From Paenibacillus xylanexedens (GTDB lineage: Bacteria; Bacillota; Bacilli; Paenibacillales; Paenibacillaceae), in NCBI RefSeq assembly GCF_001908275.1, contig NZ_CP018620.1, positions 6,572,001-6,636,000 of the forward strand: 64,000 nucleotides of DNA. The letters are read 5' to 3'. The notes under the pieces were generated by a model. That model saw only the letters and a program-made list of their open reading frames with translations. It was not told the DNA's origin and ran no database searches. This document shows positions 53,651 through 64,000 of this stretch, in pieces. Position 1 is the first letter of the stretch. Each line of letters opens with the position of its first letter. Made by a program: the position numbers and the translations under genes.

Positions 53651-54322
53651 CTACTCCTTTCTGTCATTGTTCAATTTTTGTCTTAAGCGTTCCAGTTCCT
53701 TATCCAGCGTAGAGGATGACATGCTGCCAGTCACTCCTGAACCATCTTGATTCATCCGCCGGATATCGCGGAGACTTTGTGCTTCATATTCGAGATCAGA
53801 GACTTGATCATCCAGTCGGTTGAACATACGGGGTACATTCTGACCGTTGTGATTGCCTCTCTGGTTCATACGTTGCTGTAACTGAATCGTCTGCATACGA
53901 GCGTAGTAATATTGGCGTTTGCTGTATACATTCTGATATTCAACCTTCAGCTGATCGATCTGTTCATCCAGCTCCTGTAATGCCGCATAACTTTGTGCAT
54001 ACAATTCATTGTACTGTTCCATTTTTTCCTCGTGGAGGATTTTCTCCTGCAAGGCCAGCTTAGCAAGATGTTCTTCCCCTGCTTTCAGAGCCATGGATGC
54101 CTGTTCTTCCCGTTTGTTCACCATACCTGCTGCCTGATCGGCTTGTTGTTTCATTTGTCTGGTATGGCTTGCATATTGATGACGAAGTTTCTCGGCTTCA
54201 CCGATGTCTTGGCGGGTCGAGACCAGGAACTGATCAATCAGTTTGACTGGGTCCTGACTTTGCTCCAAATGTTCGTTCAGATTAGCTACGGTAATATCCC
54301 GCATTCGACGAAATACACTCAT
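53651..54322 (-). CDS. PspA/IM30-family protein (LiaH-like), copy 2
   Basis: A 223-residue coiled-coil protein, paralogue of the one at 52176-52883. It starts MSVFRRMRDITVANLNEHLE with the membrane-binding amphipathic helix and continues QDPVKLIDQFLVSTRQDIGE, with long helices rich in Gln, Glu and Ala (ASMALKAGEEHLAKLALQEK). The C-terminal part is shorter and richer in Asn and Ser. The ATG follows GGAGGGAC-type signals. It is the second gene of the operon, after the small LiaI-like membrane protein. Confidence 0.9.
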   Translation of the reverse strand: MSVFRRMRDITVANLNEHLEQSQDPVKLIDQFLVSTRQDIGEAEKLRHQYASHTRQMKQQADQAAGMVNKREEQASMALKAGEEHLAKLALQEKILHEEKMEQYNELYAQSYAALQELDEQIDQLKVEYQNVYSKRQYYYARMQTIQLQQRMNQRGNHNGQNVPRMFNRLDDQVSDLEYEAQSLRDIRRMNQDGSGVTGSMSSSTLDKELERLRQKLNNDRKE

Positions 54323-54357
54323 TATGTTCTGTCCCTCCTTTTCATAATCGTGAAAGC

Positions 54358-54666
54358 TTAGTACCGACCACGACGACTGCGGTTATTGCTTAGCAATGAG
54401 ATACCAAAGATGATTAACCCGATCGCGATGATCGGTCCGATCAACCATGCCAGTTTACCCATCAGTGAGATGATACCGATGATGAGAACAATCCAGCCAA
54501 GCATCACATTCCCTCGTTTAACTCCGTAGTATCCCAGTGCAATCATCAGGACAGGAATCAGATAACCCATTAAGTGTCCAAGAAGTGGAGTTAACTTTCC
54601 GAAGAGGAGTAGTGCACCCAGCGCAATCAATACAATCGCCCAGCCATTTCCCTTATTCAATCTCAT
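54358..54666 (-). CDS. LiaI-like small membrane protein
   Basis: A 102-residue protein with about four hydrophobic helices (WAIVLIALGALLLFGKLTPL, LIPVLMIALGYYGV, MLGWIVLIIGIISLMG, IGPIIAIGLIIFGISLL) and a basic tail SNNRSRRGRY, resembling the transmembrane part of LiaF and the LiaI/DUF5668 group. It is the first gene of the operon. In Bacillus LiaI recruits LiaH to the membrane; a similar role for the two PspA proteins here is likely but not shown by sequence. A tandem repeat and the promoter lie just upstream. Confidence 0.8.
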   Translation of the reverse strand: MRLNKGNGWAIVLIALGALLLFGKLTPLLGHLMGYLIPVLMIALGYYGVKRGNVMLGWIVLIIGIISLMGKLAWLIGPIIAIGLIIFGISLLSNNRSRRGRY

Positions 54667-54727
54667 AATTGTTGTTCACCGCCCTTTCCATTCGTTCCTT
54701 TTAATGTGTTGAGTCATTTGTTCGTTT

Positions 54728-54782
54728 GTTTCTTGTTTTTTGTTTCCGTGTTTCTTGTTTTTTGTTTCCGTGTTTCTTGTTT
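54728..54782. repeat. 22-base tandem repeat, 2.5 copies
   Basis: The unit GTTTCTTGTTTTTTGTTTCC plus GT (54728-54749) is repeated exactly at 54750-54771 and continues with half a unit to 54782. It lies in the untranslated leader between the Lia promoter and the LiaI-like gene. Confidence 0.85.
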
Positions 54783-54796
54783 AACCTTATGTCCTT

Positions 54797-54880
54797 ATTC
54801 TAGGGGATTCCGCGACTTTTCAAAACAGACCGTGGACGGTTTTTCATCCTAGACTCAGGTCGGGGATCTAGTTGGACCTT
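54797..54880 (-). promoter_or_regulatory. Probable Lia operon promoter and regulator-binding region
   Basis: On the minus strand TTTTGA (54825-54820) and TAGAAT (54802-54797) are 17 bases apart. Upstream, at 54846-54880, lie CTAGACTCAGG and GGGATCTAG words with dyad character that could be the LiaR box. The 54880-55180 remainder shows no gene; a 74-codon frame there has no ribosome binding site. Confidence 0.45.
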
Positions 54881-55182
54881 TGACTGTCCCTATATAAGAC
54901 CAACGTTCCACCTAAGCTGAATAGCACTCCAGATACCTTCTATTACCCGTATTCAGGCTACCCTTTAGCAGATATCGACCTGTAGAGAGAATGTTGTCCA
55001 TGTCTCTATTTACGTTCACACTGCAATTTCGTTTCTCATGATTCCGTATTGGATAGTCAGTCCAAGCCGTTTCTCTAGCCTTTTCTGCAAGTTCATCTAT
55101 CAGCAATCCCTTATCTCTGCTCCTATACCCTCTCATAAAATTACTTATTTATCCAAATAAACAAAATTTAGATTGTTCTATA

Positions 55183-55196
55183 TGTAAGCGTTTACT
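55183..55196. promoter_or_regulatory. Candidate cre (CcpA) site
   Basis: TGTAAGCGTTTACT matches the CcpA consensus TGWAANCGNTNWCA at all but the last position. It stands about 50 bases before the start of the large AraC-type gene, where it could repress or activate depending on the promoter position. Confidence 0.5.
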
Positions 55197-55244
55197 AAAA
55201 TAGAAAGTGTTACTATTTCTAATGTCAGGGGTGGAACTGAAACT

Positions 55245-57638
55245 GTGCGACCAATCAGCTATCTCCATAAAATGATCATCTTCGGAATCCTGTTAAGCAC
55301 CCTGCCCATTTTGTTAACGGGAATTGCCGCATTTATCTATTCATCAAACCAAACAGAGCTGCATCGTACGCAGGCTAACAGACAGTTGCTGGAACAAATG
55401 CAATCCAACGTAGAACACAAACTCGCTACAGTTAGTTATATGCTTGATCAGGCCGTTCGCTCTCCAGTAACCCTCCGCTCCCTGTCTGCTTCTTCTTCAC
55501 TAGAAGGGAAAGGGCCTTTGCTTGCCGACAAACTACAGAGCGAATTTCAGAATATGAGGTCATGGGAACCTTTGCTGGATATTACTCTGGTGAATCAATC
55601 TCAGAATTGGCTTATTGATCATGCCGGATTATATCGTAATACGGATTTTCCACTGGCTCTTCCCATGAAGGAATTGATATCGGATACGTTAACCTCTGGA
55701 TGGCAGCTCTCCCCTTCATCGGTGTTCAGTAATGACGAGCGCTCACCCGGTACAGGCTGTATTTATCATATTGCCCTTGCGAGATCTATTCCGAATCTGA
55801 ATACGTCTTCCGATGCTGCCCTGATTGCCGGAATCCCTGCCTGTTCTTTGCAAAACACACTAGGAGAAGCGTCCTTAGGCAATGCTGCCTCAGGACTGAT
55901 CATTTTGAATCGGGAACAACGTATCTTGGTGCATCCCGATCCTATATACATTGGACAACCGTTGTCTGCCATTGGATTACAGGATCGGGATACGGAAGCC
56001 AACATAACCAAACTATCACCCATCACATTTTCAACAGGCTTTGAAAAACGGGAAGTTAAGATCGCCGATACACATTATTCTCTGACGTATAGCCCTTCTA
56101 CCTTAAAAGGATGGACTTATGTTCTAATCTCACCTACCAATATTCTGACACAAGAATATATCGATATCGGATTACACACCTTGTATATCAGTATCTGCTT
56201 ACTTTTACTTTCATTATTACTCGCCTGGCTCGGCTCCAAGCGAATGCATGTCCCGATTCGTAAACTTTTAACCCAACTTGGTGACAACCACCTGTCCAAA
56301 GAAGGAAACACGGTAGCTCAGCAATCACCACCATTTTCTGATGAGTTCGAACAGATCAGAGCAGGGGTCTCACAATTATCTGCCTCTCACTCCCAATTAG
56401 AGAACACACTTAATGTGCATCTATTGCAGATTCGCAATCATTTTATGATGAATCTGTTCCAGGGTAAGATCCCTGTTCATACTCTTCATGACGCCCTGAA
56501 TGAATATGGCTACACGCATCAGGTTCGGGAATGGCAACAAATTGCTGTTATTACACTACAGGCCGATCTCGTTAATCATACAAAATATAGAACTAGTGAT
56601 CGTGATCTCTTATTATTCGCTATTCAAAATATATTGGAGGAAACAGTTGTGCATAACCAACAATTGCTTCCCATTGTGCTGGAACATACAGTAGTCACGG
56701 TGATTGGGAGCGTTGAACAGGATCAGTTTATTTTTTCACAGCAGCTATATGTATTAACAGACCAGTTACAACAACAGATGGATAAGATTCTAACTCTTCA
56801 AGTCAGTATAGGATTCAGCCAGCCGCACAGCTCTCTATATCACATCTCTCAAGCTTACACAGAAGCCATGGAAGCACTAAGGCATCGGATGAAGCTGGGA
56901 ACAGGCATTATTTTTCAATATGAGAACATAGATCATTACGCTCCCACTTGGTCCATGACCTACCCGGAATCATTGGAATATTCATTGATCCAAGCTATTC
57001 AAAGTGCGGACGAAGTCCAGGCCTCTGCTCTTCTGCAACAACTGCTTGAAGTGATCTTTGCTATGGAGGTTACACCCGAGGAGTATGAGGTGGCTCTTAC
57101 GAGGCTACTCACACATATTTTGCAAATGACTCAGGAATCCGGCATACGACTCGGACAGATCTCCCAAGGTCGTGGCTCGATGTTTCATGAACTTCATAGT
57201 TTGCAGTACGCTGCTGAAGTTGAAGATTGGTTTAACCATCAAGTCATCTTGCCCGTCATTCAGGTTTTTAAAGCAAGACAATATGCCCAGTATCAGTATA
57301 TATCTGAGAAAATGATTGCCATGATTCATCAAGATTATGATAAGGATCTGACGCTTGAGGAATGCGCTGTTAAGCTTCACTACAATGCCAACTACTTAAG
57401 TAGTGTTTTCCGCAAAGAGACAGGCTGTGCATTTAGTGAATATCTGACCAAGTACCGATTTAATATCGCTAAAAAATGGCTGGACGAAAGTGATCTAACC
57501 GTTAAAGATATCGCAGCACGACTTCGGTACAACAATCCGCAAAACTTTATCCGATCATTCCGTAAATGGGAAGGAATCACCCCCGGCCAGTATCGGGAGC
57601 GTAAGCAGAAAGCAGAAGTATCGAACATCTCTAAATAA
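55245..57638 (+). CDS. Membrane-anchored AraC-family regulator with extracytoplasmic sensor domain
   Basis: A 797-residue one-component regulator. A transmembrane helix near residues 10-31 (MIIFGILLSTLPILLTGIAA), an extracytoplasmic dCache-like domain and a second helix at about 302-325 (LYISICLLLLSLLLAWLG) form the sensor; a cytoplasmic GGDEF-like helical region follows; the C-terminal 100 residues are an AraC double helix-turn-helix (LTLEECAVKLHYNANYLSSV and VKDIAARLRYNNPQNFIRSF) ending in ITPGQYR. The start is a GTG at 55245 with AGGGGTGG upstream. Such proteins usually stand next to a sugar ABC operon; here there is none, so its target is elsewhere or lost. Confidence 0.88.
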   Translation: MRPISYLHKMIIFGILLSTLPILLTGIAAFIYSSNQTELHRTQANRQLLEQMQSNVEHKLATVSYMLDQAVRSPVTLRSLSASSSLEGKGPLLADKLQSEFQNMRSWEPLLDITLVNQSQNWLIDHAGLYRNTDFPLALPMKELISDTLTSGWQLSPSSVFSNDERSPGTGCIYHIALARSIPNLNTSSDAALIAGIPACSLQNTLGEASLGNAASGLIILNREQRILVHPDPIYIGQPLSAIGLQDRDTEANITKLSPITFSTGFEKREVKIADTHYSLTYSPSTLKGWTYVLISPTNILTQEYIDIGLHTLYISICLLLLSLLLAWLGSKRMHVPIRKLLTQLGDNHLSKEGNTVAQQSPPFSDEFEQIRAGVSQLSASHSQLENTLNVHLLQIRNHFMMNLFQGKIPVHTLHDALNEYGYTHQVREWQQIAVITLQADLVNHTKYRTSDRDLLLFAIQNILEETVVHNQQLLPIVLEHTVVTVIGSVEQDQFIFSQQLYVLTDQLQQQMDKILTLQVSIGFSQPHSSLYHISQAYTEAMEALRHRMKLGTGIIFQYENIDHYAPTWSMTYPESLEYSLIQAIQSADEVQASALLQQLLEVIFAMEVTPEEYEVALTRLLTHILQMTQESGIRLGQISQGRGSMFHELHSLQYAAEVEDWFNHQVILPVIQVFKARQYAQYQYISEKMIAMIHQDYDKDLTLEECAVKLHYNANYLSSVFRKETGCAFSEYLTKYRFNIAKKWLDESDLTVKDIAARLRYNNPQNFIRSFRKWEGITPGQYRERKQKAEVSNISK

Positions 57639-57686
57639 ACGAGGTCTGGTTCATAGCGGTTGATGAATTAGTGGCTTAAAAAAAGA

Positions 57687-57707
57687 GGGAGCACATAACC
57701 TGCTCCC
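57687..57707. terminator. Bidirectional terminator
   Basis: GGGAGCA (57687-57693) pairs with TGCTCCC (57701-57707) between the convergent AraC and methyltransferase genes. The minus-strand side has a long T run (57684-57678); the plus-strand side is weaker. Confidence 0.7.
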
Positions 57708-57866
57708 TTCACTTACATCTTCACTTCTGCAATCTTAACTTATATGTTTCAACCGTTCATCTTTTGGCACAGCGTTGTGATGCTTCCTAGTGCCATCTTA
57801 GACGTTAGACTACATTGTCTCCGTCTCAATTCCTGATTATCATTACTCGTGCCAAGCTTATGCGAT

Positions 57867-58793
57867 TTATCGCTTATCCTTAGTGCGGACAGTTTTCATA
57901 TTTGGCTGTTCAAGTTGAATTAGAATTTTACCAAATCTTGCTCCACGTGAGAAGTTCACCGTACTATCCCTGTACGTATCCCGAATGTACTTCTCAGCCA
58001 GTCTGAGAGAATCTTCATCCGATGGTAACTCATACGTATTAAGCCACTCTGGCAGCTTCTCAATAACCTCTTCCACCGGTATTTCAAATGAGTTAACTTC
58101 TCTCGTAATGATCATGGTGTATGAATAACCCTTCAAATACAGCAACTGTTGAATATATCCCATATCACCGGCCTTATATGAAGAAGTTACACCCAGTACA
58201 TCCTTAAGTTCTTCCATTAGTGTGTGTTCCTTCTGTCCCGCCATAGTGCTTATATATACATACTTCCGGGCACAGTTGATCGCCATCTCAATCGTTTCCC
58301 AATCCGACATTGCTGGACACATGGATGCAAATGCAAAGTCATATTTCTTCTCCCAGCCTTTATCCTGAATAGAGATTTCCTCATATCGTTCGTTTACGAT
58401 TTCGATTTTGGATTCCAGAGCTGAAGGTATCGTCTCTTTCATAAGGGAGACAAGTAACTCAGAAGGCTCAACTGCGGTTACACTTGCCCCCTTTTCCGCA
58501 AAAGGAATGGTAAATATGCCTGAGGCCGCTCCAATGTCCAAAATGGATAACCCTGCGAATTCCACACCCTGGTTTTCAATCCAGCCCATAATGCGTTCAG
58601 AACGCTGCTTTCCTTCTTCAGTGAAAGACTGTGCATGATAATCCCTGGCCCATCGCTCAAAAGCTTCTTCTATATTAATGGGGGCGCTTTTCTTCTTATA
58701 TTTTGAACTTCTCGGACGATTCTTCCATGCCTCTTCCCATACAGAAAGATCAAATAACAGATCGGTATCCGATACATTTTTTCCATTAGTCAC
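57867..58793 (-). CDS. Class I SAM-dependent methyltransferase
   Basis: A 308-residue enzyme with a Rossmann-fold methyltransferase domain: motif I is LSILDIGAASGIFTIPFAEK, the acidic ribose-binding residue is in VTAVEPSELL, and DFAFASMCPAMSDWETIEMA fills motif IV. An N-terminal stretch of about 50 residues (FERWARDYHAQSFTEEGKQR) and a C-terminal region of about 110 residues (VEEVIEKLPEWLNTYELPSD) are specific to the subgroup and look like those of anaerobic or ligand-specific methyltransferases. The substrate is unknown. It is monocistronic, downstream of the tRNA cluster but separated from it by a terminator. Confidence 0.82.
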   Translation of the reverse strand: MTNGKNVSDTDLLFDLSVWEEAWKNRPRSSKYKKKSAPINIEEAFERWARDYHAQSFTEEGKQRSERIMGWIENQGVEFAGLSILDIGAASGIFTIPFAEKGASVTAVEPSELLVSLMKETIPSALESKIEIVNERYEEISIQDKGWEKKYDFAFASMCPAMSDWETIEMAINCARKYVYISTMAGQKEHTLMEELKDVLGVTSSYKAGDMGYIQQLLYLKGYSYTMIITREVNSFEIPVEEVIEKLPEWLNTYELPSDEDSLRLAEKYIRDTYRDSTVNFSRGARFGKILIQLEQPNMKTVRTKDKR

Positions 58794-58922
58794 TCTACTT
58801 CAACTCCTTCATATTAAAGACTTTACTTATCTACAATATACTGAATATAATCATACGTCAATCTTTATTAACGTCCATCTTCTCTTACTCTAGATTTTCT
58901 TACTGCACATAAATCGTTTCAT

Positions 58923-58972
58923 ATAAAATAAAAATAGCCCTACACATTGCATAAGCAACATGTAGGGCTATT
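58923..58972 (-). terminator. Terminator of the rRNA-tRNA operon
   Basis: AATAGCCCTACA (58933-58944) pairs perfectly with TGTAGGGCTATT (58961-58972), with an inner TTGC/GCAA stem, and on the minus strand it is followed by TTTTATTTTAT. It lies six bases beyond the last tRNA. Confidence 0.9.
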
Positions 58973-58977
58973 CAATA

Positions 58978-59056
58978 TACCGGCGAGAGGACTCGAACCT
59001 CCACGGTTTCCCACTCGATTTTGAGTCGAGCGCGTCTGCCATTCCGCCACGCCGGC
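58978..59056 (-). tRNA. tRNA-Leu (CAA)
   Basis: Cloverleaf with acceptor GCCGGCG / CGCCGGT, anticodon loop CTCAAAA and a class II variable arm. CCA is not encoded. Last of the cluster. Confidence 0.9.
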
Positions 59057-59062
59057 ATATGC

Positions 59063-59136
59063 TGGAGGCGCCACCCAGATTCGAACTGGGGATAAAGCTT
59101 TTGCAGAGCTGTGCCTTACCACTTGGCTATGGCGCC
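59063..59136 (-). tRNA. tRNA-Cys (GCA)
   Basis: Acceptor GGCGCCA, anticodon loop CTGCAAA, T arm with TTCGAATC, encoded CCA. Confidence 0.92.
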
Positions 59137-59142
59137 ATATTT

Positions 59143-59217
59143 TGGAGCGGACGACGGGAATCGAACCCGCGACCCTCGCCTTGGCAAGGCGATGCTCTAC
59201 CGCTGAGCCACGTCCGC
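59143..59217 (-). tRNA. tRNA-Gly (GCC)
   Basis: Acceptor GCGGACG, anticodon loop TTGCCAA, encoded CCA. Confidence 0.94.
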
Positions 59218-59221
59218 ATAA

Positions 59222-59296
59222 TGGCTGGGGATATAGGATTTGAACCTATGCATGACGGAGTCAAAGTCCGTTGCCTTACCGCTTGGCTAATCCCCA
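59222..59296 (-). tRNA. tRNA-Gln (TTG)
   Basis: Acceptor TGGGGAT, anticodon loop CTTTGAC, encoded CCA. Confidence 0.94.
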
Positions 59297-59318
59297 ATAA
59301 AAAATGAAAAAACAAAGG

Positions 59319-59392
59319 GGCGATCGAGGGGAATTGAACCCCCGAATGCCGGATCCACAAACCGGTGCGTTAACCACTTCGCCACGACCGCC
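59319..59392 (-). tRNA. tRNA-His (GTG)
   Basis: Acceptor GCGGTCG with the extra 5' G opposite C73 that marks tRNA-His; anticodon GTG in TTTGTGG. CCA is not encoded. Confidence 0.92.
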
Positions 59393-59420
59393 ATAAAAGG
59401 TTAATTTCTAAAAAGTTAAT

Positions 59421-59494
59421 TGGCAGGGGCAGCAGGAATTGAACCCACACCAACGGTTTTGGAGACCGTTGTTCTACCTTTAAACTATGCCCCT
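59421..59494 (-). tRNA. tRNA-Trp (CCA)
   Basis: Acceptor AGGGGCA, anticodon loop CTCCAAA, encoded CCA. Confidence 0.94.
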
Positions 59495-59500
59495 AAAAAC

Positions 59501-59586
59501 TGGTGGAGGATGATGGATTCGAACCACCGAACCCGTACGGGAGCAGATTTACAGTCTGATGCGTTTGGCCACTTCGCTAATCCTCC
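59501..59586 (-). tRNA. tRNA-Tyr (GTA)
   Basis: Acceptor GGAGGAT, anticodon loop CTGTAAA, long variable arm, encoded CCA. Confidence 0.94.
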
Positions 59587-59595
59587 AGGATTACA

Positions 59596-59671
<76 letters not shown>

Positions 59672-59691
59672 ATATTAATTTGTTTTAAAAA

Positions 59692-59767
<76 letters not shown>

Positions 59768-59862
59768 ATAATAAAGTCTAATCTTAATTCCTTACACTTT
59801 ATATAGGGCATCAGTGCCATACAGCAGATGTAGTGAACAGTTTGCCTCATGTAAAGATTAAA

Positions 59863-59940
59863 TGGCGGAACCGACGGGATTCGAACCCGCGATCTCCTGC
59901 GTGACAGGCAGGCATGTTAGGCCAACTACACCACGGTTCC
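59863..59940 (-). tRNA. tRNA-Asp (GTC)
   Basis: Acceptor GGAACCG, anticodon loop CTGTCAC, encoded CCA. Confidence 0.94.
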
Positions 59941-59967
59941 AGATCACTTTCTCAAAGGAAAGTATAA

Positions 59968-60041
<74 letters not shown>

Positions 60042-60058
60042 TCGTTATAAAGTTTATA

Positions 60059-60134
60059 TGGTGGAGGCTGAGGGGATCGAACCCCCGACCCTCTGCTTGT
60101 AAGGCAGATGCTCTCCCAGCTGAGCTAAGCCTCC
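60059..60134 (-). tRNA. tRNA-Val (TAC)
   Basis: Acceptor GGAGGCT, anticodon loop CTTACAA, encoded CCA. Confidence 0.94.
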
Positions 60135-60201
60135 GAACAACACATTTATGATCATACCATAATCTTGTTGTAAAAATCAACTTCTTTTTTTGAAGTTATT
60201 A

Positions 60202-60273
60202 TGACCCGTAGGGGATTCGAACCCCTGTTACCTCCGTGAAAGGGAGGTGTCTTAACCCCTTGACCAACGGGCC
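60202..60273 (-). tRNA. tRNA-Glu (TTC)
   Basis: Acceptor GGCCCGT, anticodon loop CTTTCAC. CCA is not encoded. Confidence 0.93.
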
Positions 60274-60282
60274 AAAATATTA

Positions 60283-60374
60283 TGGCGGAGAGAGAGGGAT
60301 TCGAACCCTCGAGACGCTTGTGACGCCTACACGATTTCCAATCGTGCTCCTTCGGCCAGCTCGGACACCTCTCC
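60283..60374 (-). tRNA. tRNA-Ser (GGA)
   Basis: Acceptor GGAGAGG, anticodon loop TTGGAAA, long variable arm, encoded CCA. Confidence 0.94.
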
Positions 60375-60377
60375 ATA

Positions 60378-60453
60378 TGGCTCCCCGAACAGGGCTCGAA
60401 CCTGTGACAACTCGATTAACAGTCGAGTGCTCTACCAACTGAGCTATCAGGGA
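60378..60453 (-). tRNA. tRNA-Asn (GTT)
   Basis: Acceptor TCCCTGA, anticodon loop CTGTTAA, encoded CCA. First tRNA after the 23S gene, about 68 bases from its 3' end, with no 5S gene between. Confidence 0.94.
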
Positions 60454-60521
60454 ATATGCTTCAGAGATCGTTCTCTGAAAACTAGATTCGAAACGAAACA
60501 TGCGAATTACAACTTGCTAAT

Positions 60522-64000
<3,479 letters not shown>

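Noticed and set aside
54728..54782. CRISPR-like array
   Set aside because: Direct tandem copies without spacers and too short; no cas genes in the window.
54912..55136. Minus-strand frame of 74 codons upstream of the Lia operon
   Set aside because: No ribosome binding site and no familiar sequence; kept as intergenic.

Overview
The window looks like a chromosomal segment of a low-to-mid GC, endospore-forming Firmicute, most probably a Paenibacillus. Supporting signs are strong AGGAGG-type ribosome binding sites, an SspI spore protein, a YwmB-family gene, a Lia-type envelope-stress operon, a YesM/YesN-type two-component system beside a LplABC-type sugar importer, and a 15-gene tRNA cluster in the Bacillus trnD order.

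Layout. 1-5.5 kb: 5' part of a glucose-6-phosphate dehydrogenase gene (cut by the window edge), an HxlR regulator, a broken AraC gene, a divergent Gfo/Idh/MocA dehydrogenase and AraC pair, and an ECF sigma/anti-sigma pair. 6.1-11.3 kb: a plus-strand cluster that looks dedicated to membrane lipids: PAP2 phosphatase, a histidine kinase-like protein without its phospho-acceptor His or ATPase domain, a DedA protein, two related SAM-dependent (phospholipid-type) methyltransferases, and an OmpR-family response regulator with a frameshifted kinase. 11.3-16 kb: oxidoreductases (two SDRs, an MDR, an Old Yellow Enzyme) with a TetR regulator and two matching palindromic operators; a MITE-like element lies inside. 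16.2-17.8 kb: gene debris (SUKH protein, remnants of GIY-YIG, HNH and SDR genes).

17.8-39.4 kb: a saccharide-utilisation locus: GH1, GH2, three GH3 (one frameshifted), GH43, two permeases and a solute-binding lipoprotein, with AraC, YesN-type and YesM-type regulators. The glycosidases lack signal peptides, so imported oligosaccharides are probably cut in the cytoplasm. No importer ATPase is encoded here.

39.5-49.2 kb: PadR, cytochrome P450, a SpoU rRNA methyltransferase, a KTN potassium-channel subunit, SspI, release factor 3, DoxX, a second complete zwf and YwmB. 49.3-54.7 kb: a second MITE-like copy and an enlarged Lia operon (LiaI-like, PspA, PspC, PspC, PspA, LiaF, LiaS, LiaR). 55.2-58.8 kb: a large membrane-anchored AraC regulator and a methyltransferase. 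58.9-64.0 kb: a minus-strand ribosomal operon, 16S (cut by the window), 23S, then 15 tRNAs, with no 5S gene visible.

The strongest candidates for something not yet described are the lipid-methyltransferase/PAP2/DedA/two-component cluster with its shared TTCTTYAGA repeats, the doubled PspA/PspC Lia operon, the TetR operators, and the paired MITE-like repeats. Positions were read by eye; no database search or folding calculation was run.
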